Shown here: positions 1 to 8,561 of the stretch, in pieces
Layout: each line of letters begins with the position of its first letter
How positions within the stretch are numbered: position 1 is the stretch's first letter
Assembly (NCBI GenBank): GCA_964423545.1
Contig: CAYRFV010000035.1
Span: 1 to 29,568, forward strand
From: JALOOE01 sp964423545
GTDB taxonomy: Bacteria; Chloroflexota; Anaerolineae; CG2-30-64-16
Direction: 5' to 3'
Length of the DNA stretch: 29,568 bases
Program-made: the position numbers and the translations under genes
Notes under the pieces: generated by a model
Told to the model about the DNA's origin: nothing
Databases searched by the model: none
What the model saw: the letters and a program-made list of their open reading frames with translations, nothing else

Positions 1-558
1 CGACTGTCGTTGAATCGTTTCATCGAGAATGTTGAGAAGGAAGCCAATCAGGCCGGAATGCTGCATGGCAGCTACCTGGTGGTCGTGACGAAGCCCATAG
101 AGGGGTTTTCGAGCGTGAAGGCAGACTTGCAGAGTCGCCTGCTCCAGTACATTTCGACGACGCGAGCGCTAGATAACGCGACAGCAGAGACCGTCTTCAG
201 TCATGGAAGACAGCGAGTTAGTATCCAAAAATGTGGTAATGGCTCCGACAGAGTGGTGCTGGGTGGTCCATTCTTCGGCAAATGGGAGGGGGAGGCTGTC
301 GCTGATGCCCGCGCCCTTCTCGACAAGGTACTGAGCAACAAGCGCCAGAAGCTCAGGCAAGTCGCTTATCCAGCTATCCTTCTGATTCGAGACGCCTACG
401 TTTTCGCCGATGCTGCGATGCTCCGAGATGGCCTGGCAGGCGTGGACTCTGTCGCTGCCTTTCACACCGTTTTCCTGGTGACTGAAGGCAGCGGGTTTGT
501 TCTGTACTCTCGGGAGGACATAGTCTCATCAAGGAAAGGACGAGAACAGAATGACTGA
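1..558 (+). CDS. Hypothetical protein, 5' end probably outside the window
   Basis: I do not recognise this family. The frame is open from the first base of the window, so the true start may lie upstream; the first usable start inside is a TTG at 10, giving 182 residues. No signal peptide, membrane segment or nucleotide-binding motif is visible. The C-terminal half alternates hydrophobic strands and charged helices (segments such as AILLIRDAYVF and TVFLVTEGSGFVLYS), which would suit a compact alpha/beta fold; this is inference only. Its stop codon lies inside the next gene (8-bp overlap, ATGACTGA), so the two are almost certainly co-transcribed and translationally coupled. The partner is a HEPN-type putative RNase, so an antitoxin or defence-partner role is possible but unproven. 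Base composition is more A/T-rich than the rest of the window, suggesting horizontal origin. Confidence 0.6.
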   Translation, partial: RLSLNRFIENVEKEANQAGMLHGSYLVVVTKPIEGFSSVKADLQSRLLQYISTTRALDNATAETVFSHGRQRVSIQKCGNGSDRVVLGGPFFGKWEGEAVADARALLDKVLSNKRQKLRQVAYPAILLIRDAYVFADAAMLRDGLAGVDSVAAFHTVFLVTEGSGFVLYSREDIVSSRKGREQND

Positions 559-1126
559 TATCACTCGATTCCACACTGAGTTCGTGGAGAGAACCGGCAG
601 AATTCTTACTGAATACAAGGGGGAGCTAGAATGGACCAACTTGCTCAATTGCACTCTGGGCCTGATAGTGTTACCCAATGAGAAGCTTTTGGCGTGCAGA
701 AGCTTGAAAAAAGGCATCTGGGGCAAGTCGGTTCGCGAGATACCCGTTTGCCAGACCTTCGGTCTATCCACGTTCAAGCCGGTGCAGAGGCATACCGAAG
801 GCAATGGTTTCAAGTACTACCCAGAGACTCTGGGCGTCTTCCTTAGGAAGCTAAGGAATGGACTGGTTCACCAGCGAATAGAACCTGGCAACGATGGAAA
901 AACGTGGGTGAGCATCACTGTGCGCAACTACTTCGAATACTCCATCCAAGGTCGGAAGCAAGAGAAGTTGGACCTCGAGGCCACTTTCACGTGGGACCAA
1001 CTCAGGGCATTCGCTTTGTTCATTGCGGATGAGTTCCTGAAGACTCAGAAGGATGCTGAGGAGGGCAAGGTTGCTGGAAGCACGACCGACAGCGCACAGG
1101 CCCCAGTCGAAACATCGCGAGCATGA
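551..1126 (+). CDS. HEPN-family putative RNase (191 aa)
   Basis: The key sequence is LRKLRNGLVHQRIEP at residues 99-113. Arg102 and His107 form an R-x4-H motif within a predicted helix, the hallmark of HEPN nucleases, which cleave RNA in toxin-antitoxin, abortive-infection and CRISPR effector systems. The surrounding LRxLRN-xxxH context resembles single-domain HEPN proteins found on plasmids and islands. The tail after residue 165 is low-complexity and polar. The ATG at 551 overlaps the stop of the upstream gene by 8 bp, so the two form an operon. No MNT-type nucleotidyltransferase, the commonest HEPN antitoxin, is visible; the upstream 182-aa protein would be an atypical partner. Codon use is less G/C-rich than in the housekeeping genes to the right. 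Membership of the HEPN superfamily is fairly likely from the motif; target and mode of action are unknown. Confidence 0.7.
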   Translation: MTDITRFHTEFVERTGRILTEYKGELEWTNLLNCTLGLIVLPNEKLLACRSLKKGIWGKSVREIPVCQTFGLSTFKPVQRHTEGNGFKYYPETLGVFLRKLRNGLVHQRIEPGNDGKTWVSITVRNYFEYSIQGRKQEKLDLEATFTWDQLRAFALFIADEFLKTQKDAEEGKVAGSTTDSAQAPVETSRA

Positions 1127-1689
1127 GATGCTCACCGACAGACAGCTCTCTGGGCGCTGGTGTTGTTCAGCGGAAGAGCGTCATCCCGCAGGGACCGTCC
1201 AGCAACAGTGCCGTTTCGGAGCGCCAGCTGCACCACCGCCGTCTCACGAGGTAGTCAAAGATTCCGAAAGTGGATTGCCGAGCATCCAGCGGGGTACGGG
1301 CTGAACCTTGGTGTGCGTCCGCACACCGACCCCAACCCCCTCATCAACCAGATGTTCCCTCGGGCAGCGTGCAGGCGTGTCAACATGGCGCGAACCAGAG
1401 CCGGAGCAACCTGGAAGAAAGTCTGCTCAATGGATAGGCAGGAGCTTGTACGCTACGGTGAGAATCGAGAAGGCCAACCAGCGGCCTTCTGCAATACCTG
1501 CAAACCGTAGTTTGCCCCGGTGAATGCGACCGCCGGCCAAACAATAACCCGGTCTGGGTGACCGGGCAACAGGATCAACTGCCATGCGCCAGGTGAGCAA
1601 GGGACTCAGACTAACGGGCCTTTGCGAGCCTGTTTCGGCACCATAACCCTTAGGTACACCTGTGCAGACAGGTGCAAGGAGGTGTCAGG
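1127..1689. other. Gene-poor stretch between the HEPN operon and tRNA-Asn
   Basis: No convincing coding sequence is seen on either strand. The longest open frame (about 1160-1510, plus) has no recognisable family, no clear ribosome-binding site and an Arg/Cys/Pro-rich composition typical of spurious frames. Several perfect inverted repeats are present: 1310-1327 (8-bp arms, 2-nt loop), 1468-1490 (AGAAGGCC/GGCCTTCT, 7-nt loop), 1548-1566 (CCCGGT/ACCGGG) and 1657-1674 (CACCTGT/ACAGGTG, 4-nt loop). None is followed by a T-tract. The last lies just 3' of the tRNA and could help end its transcript. The stretch may be decayed island DNA. Confidence 0.5.
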
Positions 1690-1762
1690 CTCCTCGAGGA
1701 GGACTCGAACCTCCAACCTTGCGGTTAACAGCCGCTTGCTCTGCCGATTGAGCTATCGAGGA
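1690..1762 (-). tRNA. tRNA-Asn (GTT)
   Basis: Reading the minus strand gives a complete 73-nt cloverleaf. The 7-bp acceptor stem is TCCTCGA pairing with TCGAGGA, the D arm contains AGCTCAATCGGC, the anticodon loop is CTGTTAA with anticodon GTT, the T arm is GGAGG-TTCGAGT-CCTCC, and the discriminator base is G, as expected for Asn. The CCA end is not encoded (the next bases are CCT), so it must be added by CCA transferase. The gene has its own sigma-70 promoter about 20 nt upstream. Its 3' end marks the edge of the A/T-richer accessory segment at 1-1689. Confidence 0.96.
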
Positions 1763-1780
1763 ATGTTTCAGCAGGTGTGC

Positions 1781-1808
1781 ATTATAGCGATTTGGGCCGC
1801 TTCGTCAA
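1781..1808 (-). promoter_or_regulatory. Sigma-70 promoter of tRNA-Asn
   Basis: On the minus strand the -35 box is TTGACG (1803-1808) and the -10 box is a perfect TATAAT (1781-1786), with a 16-nt spacer. The predicted start is near 1774, about 12 nt before the mature tRNA 5' end. The sequence just after the -10 box contains CACACCTGC, which recurs after the dnaG -10 box. Confidence 0.8.
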
Positions 1809-1868
1809 ATCGCGGCCCCTGCGCTCCGGCTCCCGGCGTCCATCCCCCCGCCTCTCGTCCTCCGGCCA

Positions 1869-3200
<1,332 letters not shown>

Positions 3201-3248
3201 GCGGGTCTGTCCTTTGGGTGAGGGCATCATCCGTATCATGATGGGTGG

Positions 3249-5303
3249 TCACGATGGCTGCGCCGTCGAGGCGGCGGGGGCGTTCCTGTTCGCCCTGGAC
3301 AATGCACCGGCCATCGTGCGCGCGTTGAGCAGTTTCTGCACTTGGGCAATCTGGCCCGTGAAGCCCGGCATCAATTCGCGGTAGCGCCGCGCCTCGTCCA
3401 GACTGCTGCTTTCTTCCAGCTCCTGAATGAGATAGCGGATCTGGCTCACCTGGCGGTACAGGCCATCTTGCCGGAGCCGCAACACCAGGTCGACCAGGTC
3501 CTTCAGCAGCCGGTCGTCCGTCAGGGACGGCCGGCGCTGCGCCTGCTCCAGCAGCCGGCGGCAGTAGCCGGCAAGCGCCGGGGGCATGACCCCGAGGAGG
3601 TCGCCCGGCTCCCACTCGGCCGCAGCGGGCAGGTGATTCTGCAGGGTCGCCAGCACGGCCCGATTCCCCGCGTCATCGAGGTCCTCCGGGCTGAGCGGAG
3701 GCACGCTCAGCTCGATCAACTGCGCATCGAGCGCGACCCACAGGTCGGGACGAGCCAGCAGGCAGCCGAGCAGATGCGCTTCAGGGCTGACCGCGGATGA
3801 CGGATGACGGACGGTCGACGTGCGCTTGGCGGCCGGGCCGCGCGGCTCCTGGCCCGCCTGTTCCGGCGGCGTCTCTTCCCCTTGTCCGGCCTCTGCGCCG
3901 GCGTTCGGACGCGGCCTGGTCGCGGCCACGAAAGGTCGGCGCTCGTCGGCCGGCCGCAACTGCGCGATCTGCTCCGCCACCAGCCGCTCGTCGGCCTGGA
4001 TCAGGCGGGCCAGCTGCTGCACGTAATGGCCGCGCTCGACCGGGTTGGCGATCTCGCGGATGATCGGCGCCATGCGCTCGACCGCGTTGGCCTTGCCGCG
4101 CGCGGTGCTCAGATTCTCTTCCCGGCCGACCAGCGCCAGGAAGTAGTCCACGATCGGCGCGGCGGCGGCAATCACCTGGCGCCAGCGCTCGACATCGGCA
4201 AACGCCAGCTCGTCCGGGTCAAGGCCATCGGGCAGCGCCGCGATGCGCAGTTGGGCCTTGAGGCGGCTCTCCTGACGCACGAGGCCGGTCGGGCTGACCA
4301 CGGGCTGCCACTCCCGCTCCATCGCCTGGCGGGCGGCCTCGAGGCCGCGGATCGCGGCGTGATCCCCGGCCGCGTCCGGGTCGAGCGCCAGCGTCAAGTT
4401 GTTCGAGTAGCGCTTGAGCTGGCGCATCTGGGGCTCGGTGAGCGCGGTGCCCATGCCCGCCACGACGTTGGCGACGCCCACCTGGTGCGACATCAGGACG
4501 TCCATGTAGCCTTCGACGATCACCGCCAGATCGGCGTCACGGATCGCCTTCTTGGCCATGTCCAGGCCGTACAGCACGCTGCTCTTGTCGAACAGCGGCG
4601 TCTGCGGCGAGTTAATGTACTTGGGCTGCGGCCGGCCCGGCTCCTCGCGCAACACGCGTGCGCCGAACCCGATCGTCCGGCTCTGCGCATCGCGGATCGG
4701 GATCATCAGCCGGCCGCGAAAGCGGTCATAGTAGCCGCTGCCGTCGTCGCGCTGGATGATCAGCCCGGCCGCGTCGATCTCCGCCAGCGTGTACCCCTTG
4801 CCGGTCAGCCGATCCTTCAGCGCGTCCCAGCTGTCCAGCGAATAGCCGAGCTGCCAGCTTTCCCAGGTCTGGCGTGAAAGCCCGCGGCGCTCCAGGGTCT
4901 CGCGGGCAATGCCTGCTTCGGCCGCCCGGTTCAGCAGGTAGTTGTAGTAGGCCGCAGCCTCCGCGACGATCTGGCGCAGCCGCTCGATCCTCTGCTCGTC
5001 GGCCGTGGCGGCTGTCGTGCGCGGCTGAAGCTCGACGCCCGCCCTGGCCGCCAGGATGGCCAGCGCCTCGCCGAAATCGAGATTCTCCCGCTTCATGACG
5101 AAGGAGAAGACGTCCCCGCCGGTGCTGCAGGCCCCGAAGCAGTGCCAACTCTGGTTCTCCGGAAAGACGACGAACGAGGGGGTCTTCTCGCTGTGAAACG
5201 GGCACAACCCCTTATAGCTGCGCCCCGCCTTCTTGAGCGGGACGTACTGGGCGATCACCTCGACGATGTCGAGGCGCTCCTTGACCTCGTCAACTACGCT
5301 CAT
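3249..5303 (-). CDS. dnaG: DNA primase DnaG
   Basis: DnaG synthesises RNA primers at the replication fork. The 684-aa product has all three expected parts. The N-terminal zinc-binding domain contains CPFHSEKTPSF (Cys34, His37) and HCFGACSTGGDVF (Cys55, Cys59); the last pair has spacing CxxxC rather than the usual CxxC. The central domain includes GFGARVL and the TOPRIM motifs VEGYMDVL and DPDAAGD, which hold the catalytic metal-binding acidic residues. The C-terminal third, after a Pro/Ala/Glu-rich linker around residues 455-500, is the helical helicase-interaction region. A perfect consensus promoter lies about 100 nt upstream. The ATG at 5303 has no strong Shine-Dalgarno sequence, but MSVVDEVKERLDIVEVI matches the normal primase N-terminus. 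It is followed by rpoD. Confidence 0.97.
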   Translation of the reverse strand: MSVVDEVKERLDIVEVIAQYVPLKKAGRSYKGLCPFHSEKTPSFVVFPENQSWHCFGACSTGGDVFSFVMKRENLDFGEALAILAARAGVELQPRTTAATADEQRIERLRQIVAEAAAYYNYLLNRAAEAGIARETLERRGLSRQTWESWQLGYSLDSWDALKDRLTGKGYTLAEIDAAGLIIQRDDGSGYYDRFRGRLMIPIRDAQSRTIGFGARVLREEPGRPQPKYINSPQTPLFDKSSVLYGLDMAKKAIRDADLAVIVEGYMDVLMSHQVGVANVVAGMGTALTEPQMRQLKRYSNNLTLALDPDAAGDHAAIRGLEAARQAMEREWQPVVSPTGLVRQESRLKAQLRIAALPDGLDPDELAFADVERWRQVIAAAAPIVDYFLALVGREENLSTARGKANAVERMAPIIREIANPVERGHYVQQLARLIQADERLVAEQIAQLRPADERRPFVAATRPRPNAGAEAGQGEETPPEQAGQEPRGPAAKRTSTVRHPSSAVSPEAHLLGCLLARPDLWVALDAQLIELSVPPLSPEDLDDAGNRAVLATLQNHLPAAAEWEPGDLLGVMPPALAGYCRRLLEQAQRRPSLTDDRLLKDLVDLVLRLRQDGLYRQVSQIRYLIQELEESSSLDEARRYRELMPGFTGQIAQVQKLLNARTMAGALSRANRNAPAASTAQPS

Positions 5304-5401
5304 CGGCGGTCACTTGGGCGGCGCAGGATCGACTCGCGGCGACAAACAAGTGCCGGTCGCATCTGACGGCGCGGCCAGCAACGTTTTCCGCAGGTGTGAC
5401 C

Positions 5402-5430
5402 ATTATACAGAAGCCGGGACGCGGTGTCAA
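5402..5430 (-). promoter_or_regulatory. Perfect-consensus sigma-70 promoter of dnaG-rpoD
   Basis: On the minus strand this reads TTGACA (5425-5430), a 17-nt spacer, TATAAT (5402-5407): an exact match to consensus at both boxes and spacing. The predicted start near 5395 gives a leader of about 92 nt before the dnaG ATG. CACACCTGC follows the -10 box, as at the tRNA-Asn promoter. The 5304-5534 interval holds nothing else apart from a 9-bp tandem repeat. Confidence 0.9.
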
Positions 5431-5488
5431 AACGCACTTGCCGAGCACGGGATCACCTGCAGCGATGCCCCACCGCTGCTGCACGGAA

Positions 5489-5515
5489 CGCCGCCAGCGC
5501 GGCCAGCGCGGCCAG
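5489..5515. repeat. 9-bp tandem repeat, three copies
   Basis: Three adjacent copies of CGCGGCCAG occur, the first with one mismatch (CGCCGCCAG). The array lies between the methyltransferase stop and the dnaG promoter and is not within a gene. Confidence 0.7.
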
Positions 5516-5534
5516 CGCAGGCCCGCAGTGACGC

Positions 5535-6338
5535 TCACCCGGCAGCCTTGTGCGCTTCGATCAGATAGAGCTTCGCCGCGAACGCCAGCGCCTCGCCTGC
5601 CTCCAGCCGGTCTTGCAGCGCGGCGAGCTCGCGCGGATAGGCGGCAACCGTGAAGCCTGGCGCCAGCCACGGTGCGGCCTTGAGGTAGTAGACGATGGCG
5701 CCGACATCGGTGAAACGAAGCTTCCCTTCCCACTCCTCGACAGTCACGAGCTTCAGGCCTGCGGACGCCAGCCGCGGCGCGTACTTGGCGGGCGTGGCGT
5801 CGGGCCACTGCGGCGTCGCACCGAACGCCGCCAGCAGATCCCACGCCCACAGACCGTGCACCTGCTGCGTCAGGAATGCGCCGCCGGGCGCCAGGATGCG
5901 GCCGACTTCCGCCGGGTTGAAGGCGGCGTGACGGTTGAGGACGAGATCGAACTCACCGTCGTTGAACGGCAGCAGCCCCGTATCAGAGAGGTGCGCGGTC
6001 AGCACCGCCGCGCCGAACGGCGTGAGTCGCTCCGCAGCCAGGGCATAATTCGGCGGGTAGCCCTCGGTCGCGACTACCCTGGCGGGCCAATGCGATCGCA
6101 GGCTGAGGAAGCGCTCGCCGCCGCCTGTGTCCAGGTCGACCACCGATGCCGCGCCGGCCATCAGCTCGGCGGCGCGGGCGAGATAGGACCACGGGAGCCG
6201 GTCCTCGATCATCCGGCCGTCCAGGTGCGCGAAGTCCCAGCCGGTGAACGGCTCGGCTTCCTCCCGCAGCCAGTCGCGGCGCAAGGCGTTGCGATCCATG
6301 GGGATGCGGCCTGTGGAATACTGCGGCATGTTGCTCAT
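5535..6338 (-). CDS. Class I SAM-dependent methyltransferase
   Basis: The 267-aa product has a Rossmann-type SAM-binding core: motif I is VVDLDTGGGE (residues 66-75), with an acidic residue closing the second strand in VVATEGYPPN and a motif IV region FDLVLNRHAAF. The motif VLNRH and the tail resemble methyltransferases annotated only generically in environmental genomes, so the substrate cannot be named. The start is taken as the ATG at 6338 (MSNMPQYS). A second ATG at 6299 (MDRNALRRDW) is possible; neither has a strong ribosome-binding site. It lies 34 nt downstream of the histidine phosphatase on the same strand and is probably the last gene of that transcript. The dnaG promoter lies beyond its stop. 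Confidence 0.85.
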   Translation of the reverse strand: MSNMPQYSTGRIPMDRNALRRDWLREEAEPFTGWDFAHLDGRMIEDRLPWSYLARAAELMAGAASVVDLDTGGGERFLSLRSHWPARVVATEGYPPNYALAAERLTPFGAAVLTAHLSDTGLLPFNDGEFDLVLNRHAAFNPAEVGRILAPGGAFLTQQVHGLWAWDLLAAFGATPQWPDATPAKYAPRLASAGLKLVTVEEWEGKLRFTDVGAIVYYLKAAPWLAPGFTVAAYPRELAALQDRLEAGEALAFAAKLYLIEAHKAAG

Positions 6339-6372
6339 GGGTGTTCTCTTGTGGGACGAGGCGTGCGCGCGA

Positions 6373-6987
6373 TCAGGTGATCGGCGTGCCGCACCACTCG
6401 CGGCAGAGCAGTCCCCGTGGGCCGCTCTCGGCCAACACATGGCCGGTGTTCGGAAACGGTTGGCGCGAGACGAACTCGTAGTCGACGTTGGCCAGCACCA
6501 GCGGCAGCATGCAGAGGTAGAGGCCGCCGTGCCCGATCAGGAGGAGGCGGTCCTCGCGCAGGTGGGGGTCTGCCAGCAGCCCTTCGATGAACGGCACGAA
6601 GCGCGCCTGCATGTCGAGGAAGCTCTCGCCGCCCACGATCCGCTGCGCCCACTGCCGGCCAGGCCACCACGCCTCCCGCAGCGCCCAGTACGCGGCCCAC
6701 GTTTCGGGGCCTGCGCGGCCTTCGAGGATGCCGCAATCGTATTCGCGCAGCGCGTCGGTGATCTCATAGCGCACGTCGAGCGCCTGGGACACGATCTCGG
6801 CGGTCTGGAGGGCGCGCAGCAGGGGGCTGGTGAAGATGCCCGTGATGGCTGCGGGCTGGAGCTCGCGGGCGAGCGCGAGCGCCTGCTGCCGGCCCTGGGG
6901 GGTCAGCGGATGGCGCTGGCCCCGGTTGGAGATCACCCCAAGGACGTTGGCCTCGCTTTCGCCATGACGGGTGAAGTAGAGTCGCAT
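6373..6987 (-). CDS. Histidine phosphatase family protein (phosphoglycerate mutase-like)
   Basis: This 204-aa protein belongs to the branch of the histidine phosphatase superfamily that removes phosphate from small molecules through a phospho-histidine intermediate. The N-terminus FTRHGESEAN carries the nucleophilic His8 and the phosphate-pocket Arg7. Arg58 lies in SPLLRALQTAE, the likely acid Glu82 in LREYDCGILEG, and the second catalytic His153 in LLIGHGG. Length and motif order are normal, so it appears intact. The substrate is not evident. The start ATG at 6987 is preceded by GGGAG at suitable spacing. The gene follows the cysteine-synthase remnant and precedes the methyltransferase, with short gaps. 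Confidence 0.9.
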   Translation of the reverse strand: MRLYFTRHGESEANVLGVISNRGQRHPLTPQGRQQALALARELQPAAITGIFTSPLLRALQTAEIVSQALDVRYEITDALREYDCGILEGRAGPETWAAYWALREAWWPGRQWAQRIVGGESFLDMQARFVPFIEGLLADPHLREDRLLLIGHGGLYLCMLPLVLANVDYEFVSRQPFPNTGHVLAESGPRGLLCREWCGTPIT

Positions 6988-7020
6988 CCTGTCACTCCCA
7001 CAGATCGGTGCTGAGGTGCT

Positions 7021-7267
7021 TCAGCACCCGGTGTTGCCGCTGGTGCGCTCGACGACCGTCTGGCCCGGCCGCAGCAGCCCATCCGCCTCGGCATCTGCGA
7101 TCATCTGGCGGGCAATGCGGTCGTTCTTTGGAGAAACCCGGATTGAGGTAATCCAGCTTGGCGAGGATGCAGCCATCGACGCCGCGGGTCAGCCGCGCCA
7201 GCTCGACCAGGGGCGTTTCGCCGATGGCGGCGATCGCTGGCGAGAGGAGGGCATCTTGTTGCGCCAT
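7021..7267 (-). pseudogene. N-terminal remnant of a PLP-dependent cysteine synthase family gene
   Basis: The start reads AIGETPLVELARLT (residues about 14-27) and AKLDYLNPGFSK, the conserved N-terminus of O-acetylserine sulfhydrylase / cystathionine beta-synthase enzymes. At about 7124-7130 the A-run holds one base too many. Shifting frame there restores KNDRIARQMIADAEADG and VVERTSGNTG, which are the PLP-lysine region and the substrate loop SGNTG. The sequence then ends at a TGA (7021-7023) directly after SGNTG. About 80 of the roughly 300 residues expected remain, so two lesions are present: a 1-bp insertion and a 3' truncation. The gene cannot be functional. It sits between the ComB-GNAT fusion and the phosphatase, on the same strand. 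Confidence 0.85.
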
Positions 7268-7286
7268 GTCAGTCGAGCTCCGTCTC

Positions 7287-8561
7287 CTATGAGCGCCAGG
7301 CCTGCGGGGTGAAGGGCCAGCCCAGTTGGGCGCAGATCGTCCGCCAGCGTTCGAGCATCTCCGGCAGGTAGAGATACGGGATGTATCCCAGCGTCAGATA
7401 GGTCTTCAGGGCGGCCAGCCGCCACTGCTCGGTGTACAGATGGACGGCGCGGTAACCGGCGGCGATCAGCCGTGCGGTGACCGCGGCGCTGACGGCCAGC
7501 CCCAGCCCCAGGCCGCGGTGCGCCGGATCGCACGCCACCCATCCCAACTCGCCGCCGAACGGATGCGCCTCCGAATGGTCGTGCAGGCCCATCGCGGTCG
7601 CCACGATTTGACCGCTGGCCTCGTGGACGACCATGAACCAGCTCGCCGGCGGGATGCGCGCCAGCCAGGGCCGCAGCTTCTCGTCATCCCAACCGGGCCA
7701 GCCGGCCAGCGCCATCACTTCGTAGAAACGCGTTTCGTCGCCGGGGCGGTAGGTGCGCAGCGCGTAGCCCGGCGGCAGCCGGACAGCCGGGGGTGCGTTC
7801 AGCAGGTGTTCGGGCCACACCATCTGCAGCTGCGGCTCGAACTGCCCCGCGTCGCCAGCCCGGCGGCCGCTGGCCTGGCCGACCGCGCGGCCGACCGGCA
7901 GGCCCTCCTCGTACGTCACCCGCACGGCAAAATCATACCGGTCGATGTCCAGTGCGATCTCGACGTCGGCGGGGTAGGCGTGCGGCGGCTGCGGGCTGCG
8001 AAATCTGGCCGCGGCCGCGCTGTCGGCTATCAGCCGGCGCACGGCCGCGGGATCGGGCCGGCTGCCGAGAAGCAGGCTGCGCAGGTAGAGTGCACACAGC
8101 TCATCCTCGTCGCTGCGCTGCCGGCCGTTTGCGCCCATCGCCACCAGCGTGACCAGGGACGGCGCTTCGGCCAGCAGTGCGCGCGCGGTCGCGCCGGCCA
8201 CCACCAGGGAGGCCGCGTAGAGTGACTGCGGCTGCGGCACGGCGCACACCCCCACAGCGCCGGCGCGCGTGGATTGGATCAGGGTCATGCCCCGCACCTC
8301 GGCCTGGCTGAGCTCGAACGGCGAGTTGCCGAAATCGAAGTCGGGCGGGCGTAGCCCGCCTACCTCACCCATGCACCGGTCGCCCAGGCCGCGCGCGCGC
8401 AACGCCAGCGCCTCCGCCGGCTCGGCGGTGAGAATGATCTTCTCTGCGCCGCGATCCAGCGCCACGGCCGCGGTCGTGAACGCGCGGAGAACGTCGATGA
8501 CGACGACGACGCCTTCGGCGCGTCGTGCCCCCTCGATCAGGCTTTCGATGCGGATTTCCAT
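7287..8561 (-). CDS. ComB-like (2-phosphosulfolactate phosphatase family) domain fused to a GNAT acetyltransferase
   Basis: The 424-aa product reads through two domains without a stop. Residues 1-225 match the ComB family: VVVVIDVLRAFTTAA (18-32), MGEVGGLRPPDFDFGNSP (64-81), LIQSTRAGAVGV (94-105) and a late acidic DEDELCALYL. ComB hydrolyses 2-phosphosulfolactate in coenzyme M synthesis, but homologues are common in bacteria lacking that pathway, so the substrate here is uncertain. After a short linker, residues 260-424 form a GNAT fold: PPGYALRTYRPGDE, the acetyl-CoA loop CDPAHRGLGLGLAVSAAV (344-361) and AALKTYLTLGYIPYL near the end. The start is the ATG at 8561 (MEIRIESL), inside the last 25 nt of the upstream transporter gene, which implies coupling. 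The open frame continues upstream of it, but that part is antiframe of the transporter. Confidence 0.88.
   Translation of the reverse strand: MEIRIESLIEGARRAEGVVVVIDVLRAFTTAAVALDRGAEKIILTAEPAEALALRARGLGDRCMGEVGGLRPPDFDFGNSPFELSQAEVRGMTLIQSTRAGAVGVCAVPQPQSLYAASLVVAGATARALLAEAPSLVTLVAMGANGRQRSDEDELCALYLRSLLLGSRPDPAAVRRLIADSAAAARFRSPQPPHAYPADVEIALDIDRYDFAVRVTYEEGLPVGRAVGQASGRRAGDAGQFEPQLQMVWPEHLLNAPPAVRLPPGYALRTYRPGDETRFYEVMALAGWPGWDDEKLRPWLARIPPASWFMVVHEASGQIVATAMGLHDHSEAHPFGGELGWVACDPAHRGLGLGLAVSAAVTARLIAAGYRAVHLYTEQWRLAALKTYLTLGYIPYLYLPEMLERWRTICAQLGWPFTPQAWRS

Noticed and set aside
1160..1510. 116-codon plus-strand frame in the gene-poor stretch
   Set aside because: No ribosome-binding site, no family resemblance, and overlapping alternative frames of similar quality.
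1504..1690. A second copy of the tRNA-Asn 3' end (att site) inside the visible island tip
   Set aside because: Looked for and not found; it would have to lie to the left of the window.
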